From positions 1-64,000 of the forward strand of contig NW_024088534.1 in assembly GCF_009730915.1 (NCBI RefSeq): 64,000 bases of DNA, given 5' to 3'. The notes under the pieces are model-generated. The model was not told the origin of the DNA. It did not search any database and was given only the letters and a program-made list of their open reading frames with translations. The stretch comes from Dioscorea cayenensis subsp. rotundata (lineage: Eukaryota; Streptophyta; Magnoliopsida; Dioscoreales; Dioscoreaceae). The translations under genes and the position numbers were made by a program. Below are positions 1-10,117 of the stretch, one piece after another (the stretch's first letter is position 1; the number at the start of each line of letters is the position of its first letter).

Positions 1-629
1 AGTTCTTTGCGCCCATAATAGAGTGAATGGTCTAAGGGATGACCCTCCGCTGGGGCTTAGTTGCACGTGCAACCGAGTAAAGCATTGAGGTGATCTTAGT
101 ATCTAGGGCTTAATCGTGGTTAGGGACCTTCCACTTGGACCGAAGGGTTAGGTCTATAATTAGGAAGAGATTTATCACTTGGAATCCCTAGAGCTCATTG
201 CAACTCTATTCGATTGTGAGGTTGAGAGGTTATCTAATCTCTCCTCTGGGACATGTATAGAGTTAGGCATAGTTGACCTTAGATTTGGGATTATGTATTT
301 AAGGATTTCCACGACTCACCATTGCATTAATTAGGAAGCATAATAGATGGTTCTTGCACTTGAACGATTGTCCTAGGCGGAGTATTATCCGAGTACCCCA
401 TCTTTATCGATTGCCTTACCTCCTCCTTTACTCATGCTCTCTTACTTGTTGTTTTTACTTTTGAGAATTGAATCATTGTCACACTTATCACTACTGATCT
501 TTCACATAGCAAAGAAGCGGATTAAGTGTTTTTATTCCCTACTCCCTGTGGATTCGATACCCTCTCATCCGGTATTATTACTTCGACAAACCCATGCACT
601 TGCGGGATATACGCCAGGGGATCTTGTCA
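1..629 (+). mobile_element. 3' part of an LTR (subfamily A1), cut by window edge
   Basis: The sequence is collinear with the 3' third of the solo LTR at 1784-3637, from the stretch beginning AGTTCTTTGC to the terminus CTTGTCA. The LTR ends at 629 and is followed by ATGTG, the candidate right TSD; its partner lies outside the window. It sits in the 3' non-coding region of element B, so it is probably another solo LTR. The short open frames here belong to no recognisable protein. Confidence 0.85.
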
Positions 630-1783
630 ATGTGTGTGTGCATCCTCCCTATTTCGAGATATTGTAGTCCAAGTCAGGTGAGCAGAACCCTGAGGACCAC
701 ATCTTGAGGCAAGTCATGCTACTTATTGGAGCTCGGCCTTGAAGTGGTAGAGATGCACCTTGTAGACTCTCAAGGATCTTTCTTCTTCTGTTCAAACAAC
801 CACCGGTCAAAATACACTCTTTTTTTCTGTCAGACTAACATGAACTACAAATCTACATTACCTAGAACTTTGCACATTCTTATCTACATGATCATGCTTT
901 TATAGCTTTTGGCTAGAGGTACACTCTGGTTAGGAGCAAGAACCCCTAGTTACTTCACTAGTAGAGCAATGGAGCATTGTCCTTCTTATTTATCAAATTT
1001 ACAATATTCCCCTTTTTTATATTCTTTATTTTTATATCCTTTTTTTTACCATGTTGAGAAAAAAACAAAGAAGAAAGTCCTTGAGAGTCTATTACAAGAA
1101 ATGTCTAACAAATCAAGCCATGAAACCACTCAAATGGGTTAGCAACTAAGAGGGTCATGAAGGTTATCGCCTTCCCTAACCTAGATGTTCAAAGTTCGAC
1201 ACAGGGGATAAGTGCAAAGAATGCCGAGAATGGCATGAAGTTTTTAAGAGTGTAAGGTCATGAATAACTTAGTGTCTATCATGGTTCTACACTATAATGC
1301 ACTTACAATAGAAGCATGCCATCCTTGGTTCAACAATCCTGCAAAAAATTTGAAATTCTATAAAATTCCCCACTTAAGTTCACAAAAACTAAACATTCTC
1401 ATGAAAGCACACCCAAACCTACTTAGAGTTGTACATTGTCCCCAATGTACCTAAGTCAGCACAAATAAAGAATAAACTATGAAAATAAAAGAGGTGAGTT
1501 CATGAACTTCTCCAAATCTTGAAGTGCGGTTTTTGTGGATTAGTAGTTCGTTTTGATCATGCACAATCCAAATAAAGAGTGGAGAGAAAAAGAAAATGTG
1601 ATGTCCAATCCAACCTACAAGAAAAATAGACATTGTATCAAGCATCCATCATGCCCAAAAAGAGAAAATACAGAATTTAAAACAACTACCACATACTTGC
1701 AAAATAAGATGACACAAAACACAATCAGTAGGGATAAGCCCAAACCAACTCGACTATATCAACAAGCATACAAAAAGGGAAGT
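630..1783 (-). mobile_element. Element B 3' non-coding region
   Basis: AT-rich DNA without a convincing reading frame. The assignment rests on a hairpin at 1431-1450 shared with the 3' regions of elements E, G, H and M, and on the match across the solo LTR at 1784-3637 to the ORF1-like remains at 3800-4700. No hairpin array like that of the other elements is visible. Short frames at 909-1142 and 1553-1786 resemble nothing known. Confidence 0.5.
1431..1450. other. Conserved perfect hairpin of element B 3' region
   Basis: GTACATTG and CAATGTAC form a perfect 8 bp stem with a TCCC loop. The same hairpin is found in E, G, H and M beside a polypurine tract, although B is a different LTR family. 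Confidence 0.7.
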
Positions 1784-2221
1784 TGATAAGTGCTTGTGCG
1801 ATACGAATGCGAAGCGTTCATTCCTTATGTTGAGCATTACTTTTCTCGGGTTTTTACACTAATATGTGTGTTTTTATGTTACTTTTATGCAGGTAGGGTT
1901 GTGAGGCCAAGTATAAAGGAAATAGGCCAATGTGGATCATAATGCACCAATTTTGGAGGAAATCTTGCTAAGGTTCAATCGCGAAGACATAGGTCAGGTA
2001 TGAGATGCTAGAGTGTGTGCCAACCTCCTCGTATTTGAGTGGGCACATCCATTTGGAGGGGCACAAAGGCAGCCACATTCGAGCATTCCAACTTATGCAC
2101 ATAGAACAAGAGCTCCACCAACGTGTACACCATTGAAGAAGCAAGTGATCCACGACGTGAACGTGTGCATGTTGCGTTACCCCGATGAAAGTATGGAATT
2201 GGGAAGCTATTCAGGTGGAAT

Positions 2222-2384
2222 ACTGTAGCAGAGCACTGTAGCAATACTATAGCATATATTGTAGCAGCACTGCTCACAGCCGGCCGAGAAACCAGAGAAA
2301 CAGAGAATCCACACGGGCGTGTGGAAATTATCCACGGCCGTGGGGAAATTCCGCACGGGCGCGTGGAGCATCCACACCCGTGTA
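2222..2384 (+). repeat. U3 array: CTGTAGC repeats followed by GC-rich palindromes
   Basis: At 2222-2282 there are several copies of CTGTAGCA or its one-base variants. At 2308-2384 follow short inverted repeats of the type CACACGGGCGTGTGG separated by AAATT. The GC-rich block contrasts with its AT-rich surroundings and lies just upstream of a TATA box. The same two blocks recur in the same order in the other A-type LTRs, which suggests a promoter or enhancer array; that role is inferred. Confidence 0.7.
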
Positions 2385-2402
2385 GTAGCCCGATTCTAGC
2401 CC

Positions 2403-2410
2403 TATTTAAA
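2403..2410 (+). promoter_or_regulatory. LTR TATA box
   Basis: TATTTAAA in the context CCCTATTTAAAGCCGATT lies about 20 bp after the GC palindromes. The position and sequence recur in other A1 copies, for example 58455-58462. It is the likely core promoter of the element RNA. Confidence 0.65.
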
Positions 2411-2706
2411 GCCGATTTAGCCCCGATTTTGGTATTCTTTTCTCCATCTTTTGCCCAACTTGAGAGAGGGCTTCAACTAGGGTTTCGAGGGGTATTGGCT
2501 CAGGTTTTGGAGAGGTTCTACGGCTCCAACATCGTCATTCCTTAGGAAGAAGGTTGGTAGGGGAGCTTCCATCGAGCCGTATCCAATACCGGACGAGGGA
2601 ATCCTTAGACAGCGAGTAGAGGACTTTCCACAAGACCATCGACACAATTATCGAGGGGGTTTCTTTATGGATTCATTGCTTTTACATTCTATTTCTTTGA
2701 TTGTAC

Positions 2707-2739
2707 TTAGCTCCATGGAGAGCTAAACCCCTAGTGGGT
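2707..2739 (+). other. Pair of leader hairpins around CCATGG
   Basis: TTAGCTCCATGGAGAGCTAA (2707-2726) folds as a 7 bp stem with loop CATGGA. It is followed at once by ACCC-CTAGT-GGGT. Similar pairs occur at 5897-5929, 52228-52258 and 58762-58791 and, on the minus strand, in several other LTRs. They lie downstream of the TATA box and so would be in the RNA leader. Confidence 0.55.
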
Positions 2740-3645
2740 ACTCGGGTATTGTGAACCCTAGGATGTATTTGTTTCTTTGAACCTCTTTATTATGCTTTCA
2801 ATAAATTGATGTTTATTGTGAGTTCCAACCTTGAATGCTTGATTGTATGAACATTTCCCCTAGAGTGACACTAGGGTTGAGAGTTCTTGTTGGTAACCTT
2901 GTGAGTGAGTGACACACCACGAGCGTTAGACAAAACTATGTTAGAGAGGGTTGAGAGGGTGAGTCGAGAGGTACAGGAGCGTCCCCTTTCCCCTCCGGCG
3001 TGATAGATTCTATCTCCATTCATCGAATTCTTTGCGGCCATAATAGAGTGAATGGTCTAAGGGATAGTTGCGCGTGCAACGGAGTGAAGCATTGAGGTGA
3101 TCTTAGTATCTAGAGCTCAATTGTGGTTAGGGACGTTCCACCTGGACCATAGGGTTAGGTCTATAATTAGGAAGAGATTTATCACTTGGAATCCCTAGAG
3201 CTCATTGCAACTCTATGCGAGTGCGAGGTGTTGAGATTGTTCGATATCTCCTCCGGGACATGTATAGAGTTAGGCATAGTTGACATTAGATTTGGGACTA
3301 TGTAATTAAGGATTTCCATGACTCACCAGTGCATTGATTAGGAAGCATAATAGAGGGTTCTTGCACTTGAAATAATTATCCTAGGTGGAGCATTATCCAG
3401 GTACCCTATCTTTATCGATTGCCTTACCCCTTTCCTGACTTTTGCTCTCTGACTTGTTGCTTTTACTGTTGAGAATTGCATCATTGTCACACTCATTATC
3501 ATTGATCTTTTACATAGATAAGAATCGAATTAAGTATTTTTATTCCCTACTCCCTGTGGATTTGGTACCCGCTCACCCAGGATTATTACTTTGACAAACC
3601 TGTGCACTTCCGGGATATACGCAAGGGGACCTTGTCAAAAGTGCA

Positions 3646-3694
3646 GCAAAGAAAAGCAAAGAAAAGAAAAGAAAAGAAACAAGAAAGGAAAATA
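3646..3694. repeat. AAAAG-type low-complexity repeat
   Basis: A run of imperfect AAAAG units just after the TSD of the solo LTR, inside element B. Confidence 0.7.
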
Positions 3695-3799
3695 AGCTCT
3701 CAATCCCAATCATCCCAGTCGTTTGTGGAAGCGGGGTGTGCCAAGGTATTTGGTAAAGGGAGACAGTACATAAGGGCGATGATGATCTATTGGCCATGT

Positions 3800-4700
3800 A
3801 GAAGTTCTTGCTATGCTTGAATAAGACTGGAAATGTCTATGTGTCTCGAATCCCATGAAGTTCATGTTGTAGTTCAACAATGTTCAGTAAACGATCAGTG
3901 TGTGGTCTTACTTGCCCTACTTGTTAGGGTGTCAGTGTATTAGGTTCCTCATCAGAGGTAGATGAAGACCTCTTGAACGGTGAAGACGTAAGTGGATCCT
4001 CAGCGTTACCCAAGATCAATGGCATGAAAGGTTTGAATCCTGAGTGAAAGTGTACCACTAACCTTTTCCATTAAACGAATGCGACCTAGTGCATTCATGC
4101 CACTCACTAATCGTGTGATGTCTGGTCCGGAGAAGATAACCCCAATGGTAGATGCTGATTTTAGTGATAAATGCATTCAGCTATAGCATAGGCCAGGCTG
4201 ATGGGGTAGTGATTTATCATGCTGTACATGATCAAAAGATCCATATGAGATACTACCTCGGTACTGTCAAAGATCGGCTCATCAATGGATGGATCTAATG
4301 ATGGGAGGGTTACGGAGAAGAGACACCTTCTTAAAGTCTTGGCCGGCTACTTGTGTGATAGTCCGCCAAAAATATCTTTTTTCAACGTGGGAGGGAAGTT
4401 GAGTGAGAGACCTAATTCATGATATTGAGAAAGCCATTGTCATAGATACCCAAGTAGTTAGCGAACTCTCCATAGCTAATGGACTCCGGCTCACCATAGA
4501 CTTGAAAAGTGATACTATCGAGGCGGCGAAGGCCGGTGTAGGTATGATTCACTACAAATGTGCTCAAATCCTCCAATGTGAGCTCACGATTTACTGGTTC
4601 ATCAATGTCAAAGACTGCGAGCCAATAATCGAATCCCACCAACTGTCGCACTTCATAGGCCAAACCCTATTATTCAAGTACCTCTCAATCAATGATATGG
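3800..4700 (-). pseudogene. Athila ORF-1-like frame of element B (broken)
   Basis: The best open stretch on the minus strand is 4663-4412. It contains NRELTLEDLSTF, an ITFQVYGE stretch and an end ANYLGIYD, the pattern of the Athila ORF-1 / putative plant transposon family. Further down the strand, near 4120, is IFSGPDITRLVSGM, equivalent to FSCPYITRLIRGM in element M. Frameshifts and stops break the frame. The C-terminal part probably lay across the solo LTR at 1784-3637. The function of this protein family is unknown. Confidence 0.6.
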
Positions 4701-4954
4701 GTTTGGGAAAATGGTTTTGTTTTTAGAATATCATAACTCTCTTGAAAAGTCTCCTTGTCGAAGTGAATTTCAAATGAAGAACCCGCTGATGTTCTTGCAC
4801 GTTTTCTTGAAAGATTTTTTATTGTTATTTGTCCTACAACCATATAAACAAAAATCAAGCAATGGCAAAGTCCTTAATTACAAGATCGGCATGAATCAAG
4901 AAATAAATTTAAAGAGTAAATTGTGAGTAAAACAACATGACCATGATTCATTAT

Positions 4955-6849
4955 TGATAAGTGCTTGTGTGTTAAGAATGCGAAGTGTTCTTTCCTTACA
5001 ATGAGCATTACTTTTATCAGGTTTAAGCGCTAATACATGTGTATTTGTGTTCTTTTGTGCAGGTAGGGTTGTGAAGCTATGTTTTAAGAAAACAAGTCAA
5101 AAGTAGATCGCGAATGCACTATTTGATGAAATCTTGGAAGGAACAAATGTGAAGACACAACTTGGGCTCAAAGATACGTGAATGTGTGCCAACCTCCATG
5201 CATTCAAGCAATTAAAATGATTTGGAGGGGCACAAGGGTAGCCACATTTGTGTATCCGGACTTGTGCATTGATAGCAAGATCTTCACCAATGAACCCGTT
5301 TATTGAAGAAGCGATGTGATCCACGGCATAAACATGTGCCCGTTTATGTTGCCTCGATGAAAAGTGGATTCGGGAATGTTTTTTTGGCGGAGTACTGCAG
5401 CACATCACTGCAGCAACTCACTATAGTAGTTACTGTTCACAGCCACAGAAAATCAGAATTCCAGAAAATTCACACGGGTGTGTAGAAATTCCACATACCT
5501 GTGTTGAAATTCCACAAGGGCGTGTGGAACGTCCACACGGCCGTGTGGATGCCCGATTCTAGCTGTTTAAAAGCCGCGATTCAGCCCTGATTTCTACATC
5601 TTTTCCCTTATCGTTTCTTCCAGCTTTCCCCATCTTTGGAGGCGTCCACGGTTAGGGTTTGGAGAGGCTTTGGCAAGGCTTTGGAGAGGTTTGACGGCCT
5701 TTGACACCGTGTTTCCTTTGGAAGAGAGCTATTGGGGAAGCTTTCGTCAGCACCGATCTGGCGAGGTGTGCCCTAAGTTTGACGATGGGACATTTGAAGA
5801 AGACACGGCCAATCCACAAGACCTTCGACATGAACACAGGGGGATTTTCATTCATGGATTGCATCTCTTTACTTTTGATTTCATTATCTATTGTATTTTG
5901 CTCCATGGAGAGCTAAACCCCTAGTAGGTACTTGGGTATTTGTGAACCCTAGGATGTATTCGTTTCATTGGATCTCTTTATTGTGCTTTCAATTAATTGA
6001 TGTTTTTGTGAGTTCCAATCTTGGAGACTTGATTGTATGAATACTTCCGTAGAGTGACACTACGGTTGAGAGTTCTTCTTGGTAACTCTTGTGAGTGAGT
6101 GACACACCATGAGGGTTAGACAAAGCTAGATTGGAGAGGGTTGAGAGGGTAAGTCTAGAGGTGGCGGAGCATCCCCTTTCCCCTCCGGTATGATCTTTCC
6201 TACCTCCACGTTCCAAGAGTTCTTTGCGGCCATAGTAGAGAGAATGGGCTAAGGGATGACCTTCCACTGGGGCTTAGTTGGGAGTGCAACTGAGTGAAGT
6301 GTTGAAGTGATTTTAGCACCTAGGGCTTAATTGTGGTTAGGGACCTTCCACCTGGACCAAAGGGTTAGGTCTATACATAGAAATAGGTTTTATCACTTGG
6401 AATCCCTAGAACTCATTGCAATTCTATAGGAGTGCGAGGTAGAGAAATTATTCAATTTCTCCTCCGGGACATGTATAGAGTTAGGCATGGTTGACCTTAG
6501 ATTTGGGACCATGTATTAAAGGATCTCAATGACTCATTATTGCATTAGTTAGAAAGCATAATAGGGGGTTTTGCAATTGAAACGATTGTCCTAGATGGGA
6601 CAATATCCGGGTACCCCATTTATTGTCGATTACCTCCCCTATCTTTTACTTGCGTCTCCTTTATCTTTTCTTATTTTCATTTGCATTGAGTTTGTTTTCA
6701 CATCACTTTCAACATATTTTCATTCTATTTAAATAGCAATTTTGGTGGTTCTAAGCATAATTCCCTGTAGATTCGACTACCCTCTCACCGGGGTATTATT
6801 ACTTCGACACCCGTGCACTTGTGGTTTACACGCATATTCAGACGTGTCA
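4955..6849 (+). mobile_element. Solo LTR, subfamily A3, perfect TSD
   Basis: A 1,895 bp LTR that starts TGATAAGTGCTTGTGTG and ends ATTCAGACGTGTCA. It is flanked by a perfect 5 bp TSD, ATTAT (4950-4954 and 6850-6854). No PBS or polypurine tract is attached. It carries the palindrome block around 5470-5550 (CACACGGCCGTGTGG type), a weak TATA-like TGTTTAAAA near 5563 and the CCATGG hairpin pair at 5897-5929. It is inserted in the spacer of element B. Confidence 0.92.
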
Positions 6850-7767
6850 ATTATACACCATACCCACAATTTTCACATGCCCCCTCTCATTTCCACAACC
6901 CAATGAAGCATGGAAGTCATTATCATTCAATGAAACCAAAGCAAGATAATGCAATTAACTAAGGCTTAACAAAGGGTATAGAAATTTGAGATATAAGCCA
7001 AAGGAAATACAAGAAAGGTTTCATGAGAACTTCATGCTTACAAAATAAATGATAAAGTCACAAATAACCAACTCACATCAAAAAACAACACACAAACATG
7101 GAGTATAAACTCATCCAAGCTAAAGTAAACAAGAAGATAAGAGCAATGAGCTTATCTAACAAGGGTGGACGAAAATAACCAAGAGGAAGTTGGTAGAACT
7201 TAGAGGAAGAGGTTGTAGACCAAAACTCCAAACTAGCCAAGAAGATAGAAACAATGAAAACACCTTGAAATCTTGAAGAAAATCTGAATGTTTGGGAGTT
7301 TAAAGTGGTTTTGAAGAGTGAAATTGTGTCATGGGAGTGGATAAGAACAAGATGAAGGTCTTAAAGAAAGGAAGAAGGGACAAGTGGCAAGAATTCTACC
7401 ACTTGTCAGACGATAGTGTGCGGGTGGCACACGAACCGCACAGCCATGTGCGGCTTGCTGTGCAGGCCGCACACCAGCCTCCACACCATTCTGGCAAAGG
7501 TGTGCGGGCTGTCATGTTAGTGTGCTTAGAATGCTTCAAGAAAAGCCTCTCAAATATAAAAATTTTGTAAAAATTCAATTCAAGGCTCACTTAGAAAACA
7601 AAATACAAAACTCCAACCACAACATGCAAGATCATTAGCTAAAATGGGAGCGAGACAATGACGACACGAGCAACGCAAAAAGGAATGAAAAAGAGAAATA
7701 GGTCAAAATTCAAGCAACAAAAATGAATGACTAAAATACGAAAACAAAAGCGTATGGGAATGTAAAA
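6850..7767 (-). mobile_element. Element B spacer between ORF1 and the post-pol motif
   Basis: AT-rich non-coding DNA with no recognisable frame. Its only marked structure is the GC-rich palindrome block at 7421-7515. In element order it corresponds to the palindrome-bearing spacers of E and M. Confidence 0.55.
7421..7515. repeat. GC-rich palindrome block in element B spacer
   Basis: Several short inverted repeats based on GTGTGCGG and CCGCACAC lie close together. The words differ from the CACGGGCGTG type in A elements, but the location and style are the same. Confidence 0.5.
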
Positions 7768-7817
7768 ACTTGGGTTACCTCCCAAGAGCGCTTGTTTAAC
7801 ATCACGAGCCTGACGTT
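7768..7817 (-). other. Conserved post-pol motif of element B
   Basis: The sense strand contains TTGGGAGGTAACCCAA preceded by TTAAACAAGCGC and CGTCAGGCT. E (25284-25337) and M (61443-61497) have the same block. From memory, this block follows the integrase end in complete Athila-like elements; here it follows protease directly. Confidence 0.6.
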
Positions 7818-7879
7818 CAAGTGTTGCAAAAATGAAGGTGGTTTAAAGGAAGAGATTTTACCTTAAGCATTCATGGGTC

Positions 7880-8240
7880 TAAATGATGATCTAGCTGATA
7901 AGTTCAATGAAAGTAGAGAATCAACGTTGCGGATACCCATCTTTGATATCCAAAAAAGCTCAGGAAGTGGCAAGGAATAGCCGGCCCAAGATGATAGAAA
8001 CTTCGGTGTCTTCATCCACATCTAGGATGATAAAATCGGCAGGAAAGACTAACCCGCCCCTCCCCCACTTCGACAATGACATCACTCATGACACCTCGTG
8101 GGCATCTAACAGATCGATCAGCAAGCTATATAGTGATTCTCATTGGTTCCAAGTCTTGAAGGAAAAATTAAAGGAAAAGTTTGTTGGGCATTACATTGAT
8201 GCTTGCACCGGAATCTTTGAGGGTCTTTTCTACAAGTGAA
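7880..8240 (-). pseudogene. Retroviral-type aspartic protease of element B (broken)
   Basis: The minus strand reads KDSGASINVMP near 8190-8220, the active-site motif with an intact DSG. A conserved LDVDEDTEVSIILGRLFLAT stretch follows. In-frame stops interrupt the frame between and after these motifs, so no functional enzyme is encoded. In this family the protease processes the gag polyprotein. It is the only protease copy here that keeps the DSG triplet. Confidence 0.7.
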
Positions 8241-9958
8241 TCCTCAAAATGACATTCCACAATTAGCCCACCAAGGTCTTAAATTTCTTGGCTAGCTTGC
8301 TTTGTATAATTGATGAACAATTTTCTCCAAGGGACACCGTGGAGGCTTCCTCTAATTTTTTTATTTGTGAGCAACTCCTTCATGAATTTTGCATATTTTG
8401 GCATTTGGGAGAATACTTCAATGAGAGGGAGGTTGATGTTAACTTTTTTAATCATATCCAAGAAGTTCTTGAATTGGATGTCCTTCTTGTCTTTCTTGAG
8501 TCTTACCGGGTATGGGACTTTTGGTTGGTGCTCCCGCACCAGTCCTTCTTCACTTCAAAGTTCATTCACCTGACCATGGCTGTTATTAGCTTCTTCCCCA
8601 TCAATGGAAGTAGTGCCTCTCACCATGTTCTTCATCTTATCATTGGATGCCTAGTATTTTGCCGAACCTCAACTTTCTTGCCACTCTATAAAGTGATAGC
8701 TTGCAAGTGCTCTCGCGGGTTTGTCTCAGTGTTACTAGGGAGACTACCTTGGGGTCTTTTGGCTATTGATGCCACAATTTATCCCACATGCTTCTCAATA
8801 CTCAGAATCCACACTTTCATATTTCTTATGGTTATCTCTAATATGGTGAATCTAGAATTTCTGATCTGCATGAATTTTGCTAGATGTCTTTAGTAGAGAA
8901 CTTACGTTCAACTTTTTGTGCTTGCGGTTGTTGTGTTTGGAACCCTGGTGGTTGTGGAAATTTTTTATGTCTCTGGTTCCCCCAATTGTTCCCTCCTCCA
9001 CAAGTTTCATAGTTCATGACTTGCTTGGCACTTGAGCTTGCCCATTCAGATCTTTCAGAAATAAGTAGACTCACTTGCTTTGCCAGTACCTCATACTTAG
9101 CAACCAAGATTGTTTTGTCATTCACCTCATGGAACCCTCGAGTTTAAGTTATCTTTGTCCTGGACCCCCAATGAGACTCATTCTTTGCCATGTTTTTAAT
9201 CAGTTCTTCAGCATCATAAGGATATTTACTTCTTAAAGAACCATAAGTTGTGGCATCAATGAGTTGATGGATTTGGTAGTTCAACCCATTATATAATATC
9301 TGAACCCTCATCCATGTAGCAAAGCCATGGTGAGGGCATCTTTATAAGAGGTCCTTGAATCTCTCATGAGCTTTAAAGAACATCTCAAACTCTCTTTGAC
9401 TGAATGCTGAAATCTCCTGCCTCAGTCTTGTAGCTTTACTTAGAGGAAAACATCTCCCAAGAAACTTGCTCACCATATCTTCCCAAGTCTTGATTGAACC
9501 CGGGGTAAGTGATGTAAGCCATCTATAAGCAGTGCCCCGCAAGCTAAATGGGAATAGGCGAAGTCTTACGGCATCATCAAACAACCCATTAACCTTGAAT
9601 GTCGAGCACATCTACAAAAATCAAGACAAATGCTCATTCTGATCCTTATCAGCTAAACTATCAAATTATCCTGTGTTCTCCATCATTCCTATCAGTCTTG
9701 CCAAATCAAAGTTACCAACATTGATAGGAGGTGCATACACACTAAACTCACCCAAGTGAATTGTGGTCTTTCATAATATGATAGGGTTCTCCTTTCCTCT
9801 TCCATAGCAACTGAGGCCTCTTCCGCCAATTTGACTGATCTTGATGGTGAACCCTCCTGAATTGCACTCAAACTTTGGTGCACAGCTCGCTCAATTTCTA
9901 CGTTCGGCTCTACTAACAAAGTGGGGTTTGTATTAGTCATACACAAAGTACCTTGCAA
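8241..9958 (-). pseudogene. gag of element B (broken)
   Basis: Minus-strand pieces read from 9958 downward. The N-terminal part starts MQGTLCMTNTNPTL. The retrotransposon gag core at 9611-9342 includes RLFPFSLRGTAYRWL, IKTWEDMVSKFLGRCFP and an FSQRE stretch. A linker with PQPPGFQ lies at 9125-8880. The pre-protease linker at 8539-8279 contains YPVRLKKDKKDIQFKNFLDM and MPKYAKFMKELLTNKK. No CX2CX3HX4C knuckle survives. Several frameshifts and stops separate the pieces. The opposite-strand frame at 8288-8893 is a shadow. Confidence 0.8.
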
Positions 9959-10093
9959 AAGAAAATATAGTGAGATAGATCAGTCAATATATACAAACGA
10001 TAAAAAATGAAAAAAAGAAAAGATGGATAATTAAAAATAAAAATGGAATGACTAGATTAATGAGCCAAAAGTTTTCCTAGTATTCTCAGATGA

Positions 10094-10111
10094 TCCCCGG
10101 CGACGGCTCCA
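10094..10111 (-). other. Primer-binding site of element B (tRNA-Asp type)
   Basis: The plus strand reads TCCCCGGCGACGGCTCCA, differing at two positions from the plant tRNA-Asp 3' end (TCCCCGGCAACGGCGCCA). On the minus strand it lies just after the 5' LTR, as a PBS should. Confidence 0.8.
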
Positions 10112-10117
10112 AAAACT

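Larger units (their letters stand above)
1784..3637 (+). mobile_element. Solo LTR, subfamily A1
   Basis: A 1,854 bp LTR that starts TGATAAGTGCTTGTGCG and ends GGGACCTTGTCA. It has no PBS after its end and no polypurine tract before its start, so it is a solo LTR. The flanks are GAAGT (1779-1783) and AAAGT (3638-3642), a TSD with one mismatch. ORF1-like sequence of element B runs on beyond it. U3 holds a CTGTAGC array, GC palindromes and a TATA box. AATAAA at 2800-2805 is a possible polyadenylation signal. It encodes no protein. Confidence 0.9.

Noticed and set aside
630..1430. Possible host gene fragment in the AT-rich stretch after the first LTR
   Set aside because: No codon-like pattern, splice structure or protein motif can be supported; position and hairpin favour element B 3' sequence.
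1900..1916. TTTTATGCAG/GTAGG near the LTR start as a splice acceptor
   Set aside because: It is conserved among LTR copies, but it lies upstream of the TATA box and no donor or transcript can be shown.
4403..4726. A 107-codon plus-strand frame
   Set aside because: The opposite strand carries the ORF1 core ending LGIYD; the plus frame is its shadow.
8288..8893. A 201-codon open frame on the plus strand, the second longest of the window outside gag pieces
   Set aside because: It is the antisense shadow of the pre-protease linker and gag of element B; its composition is hydrophobic without any family motif.
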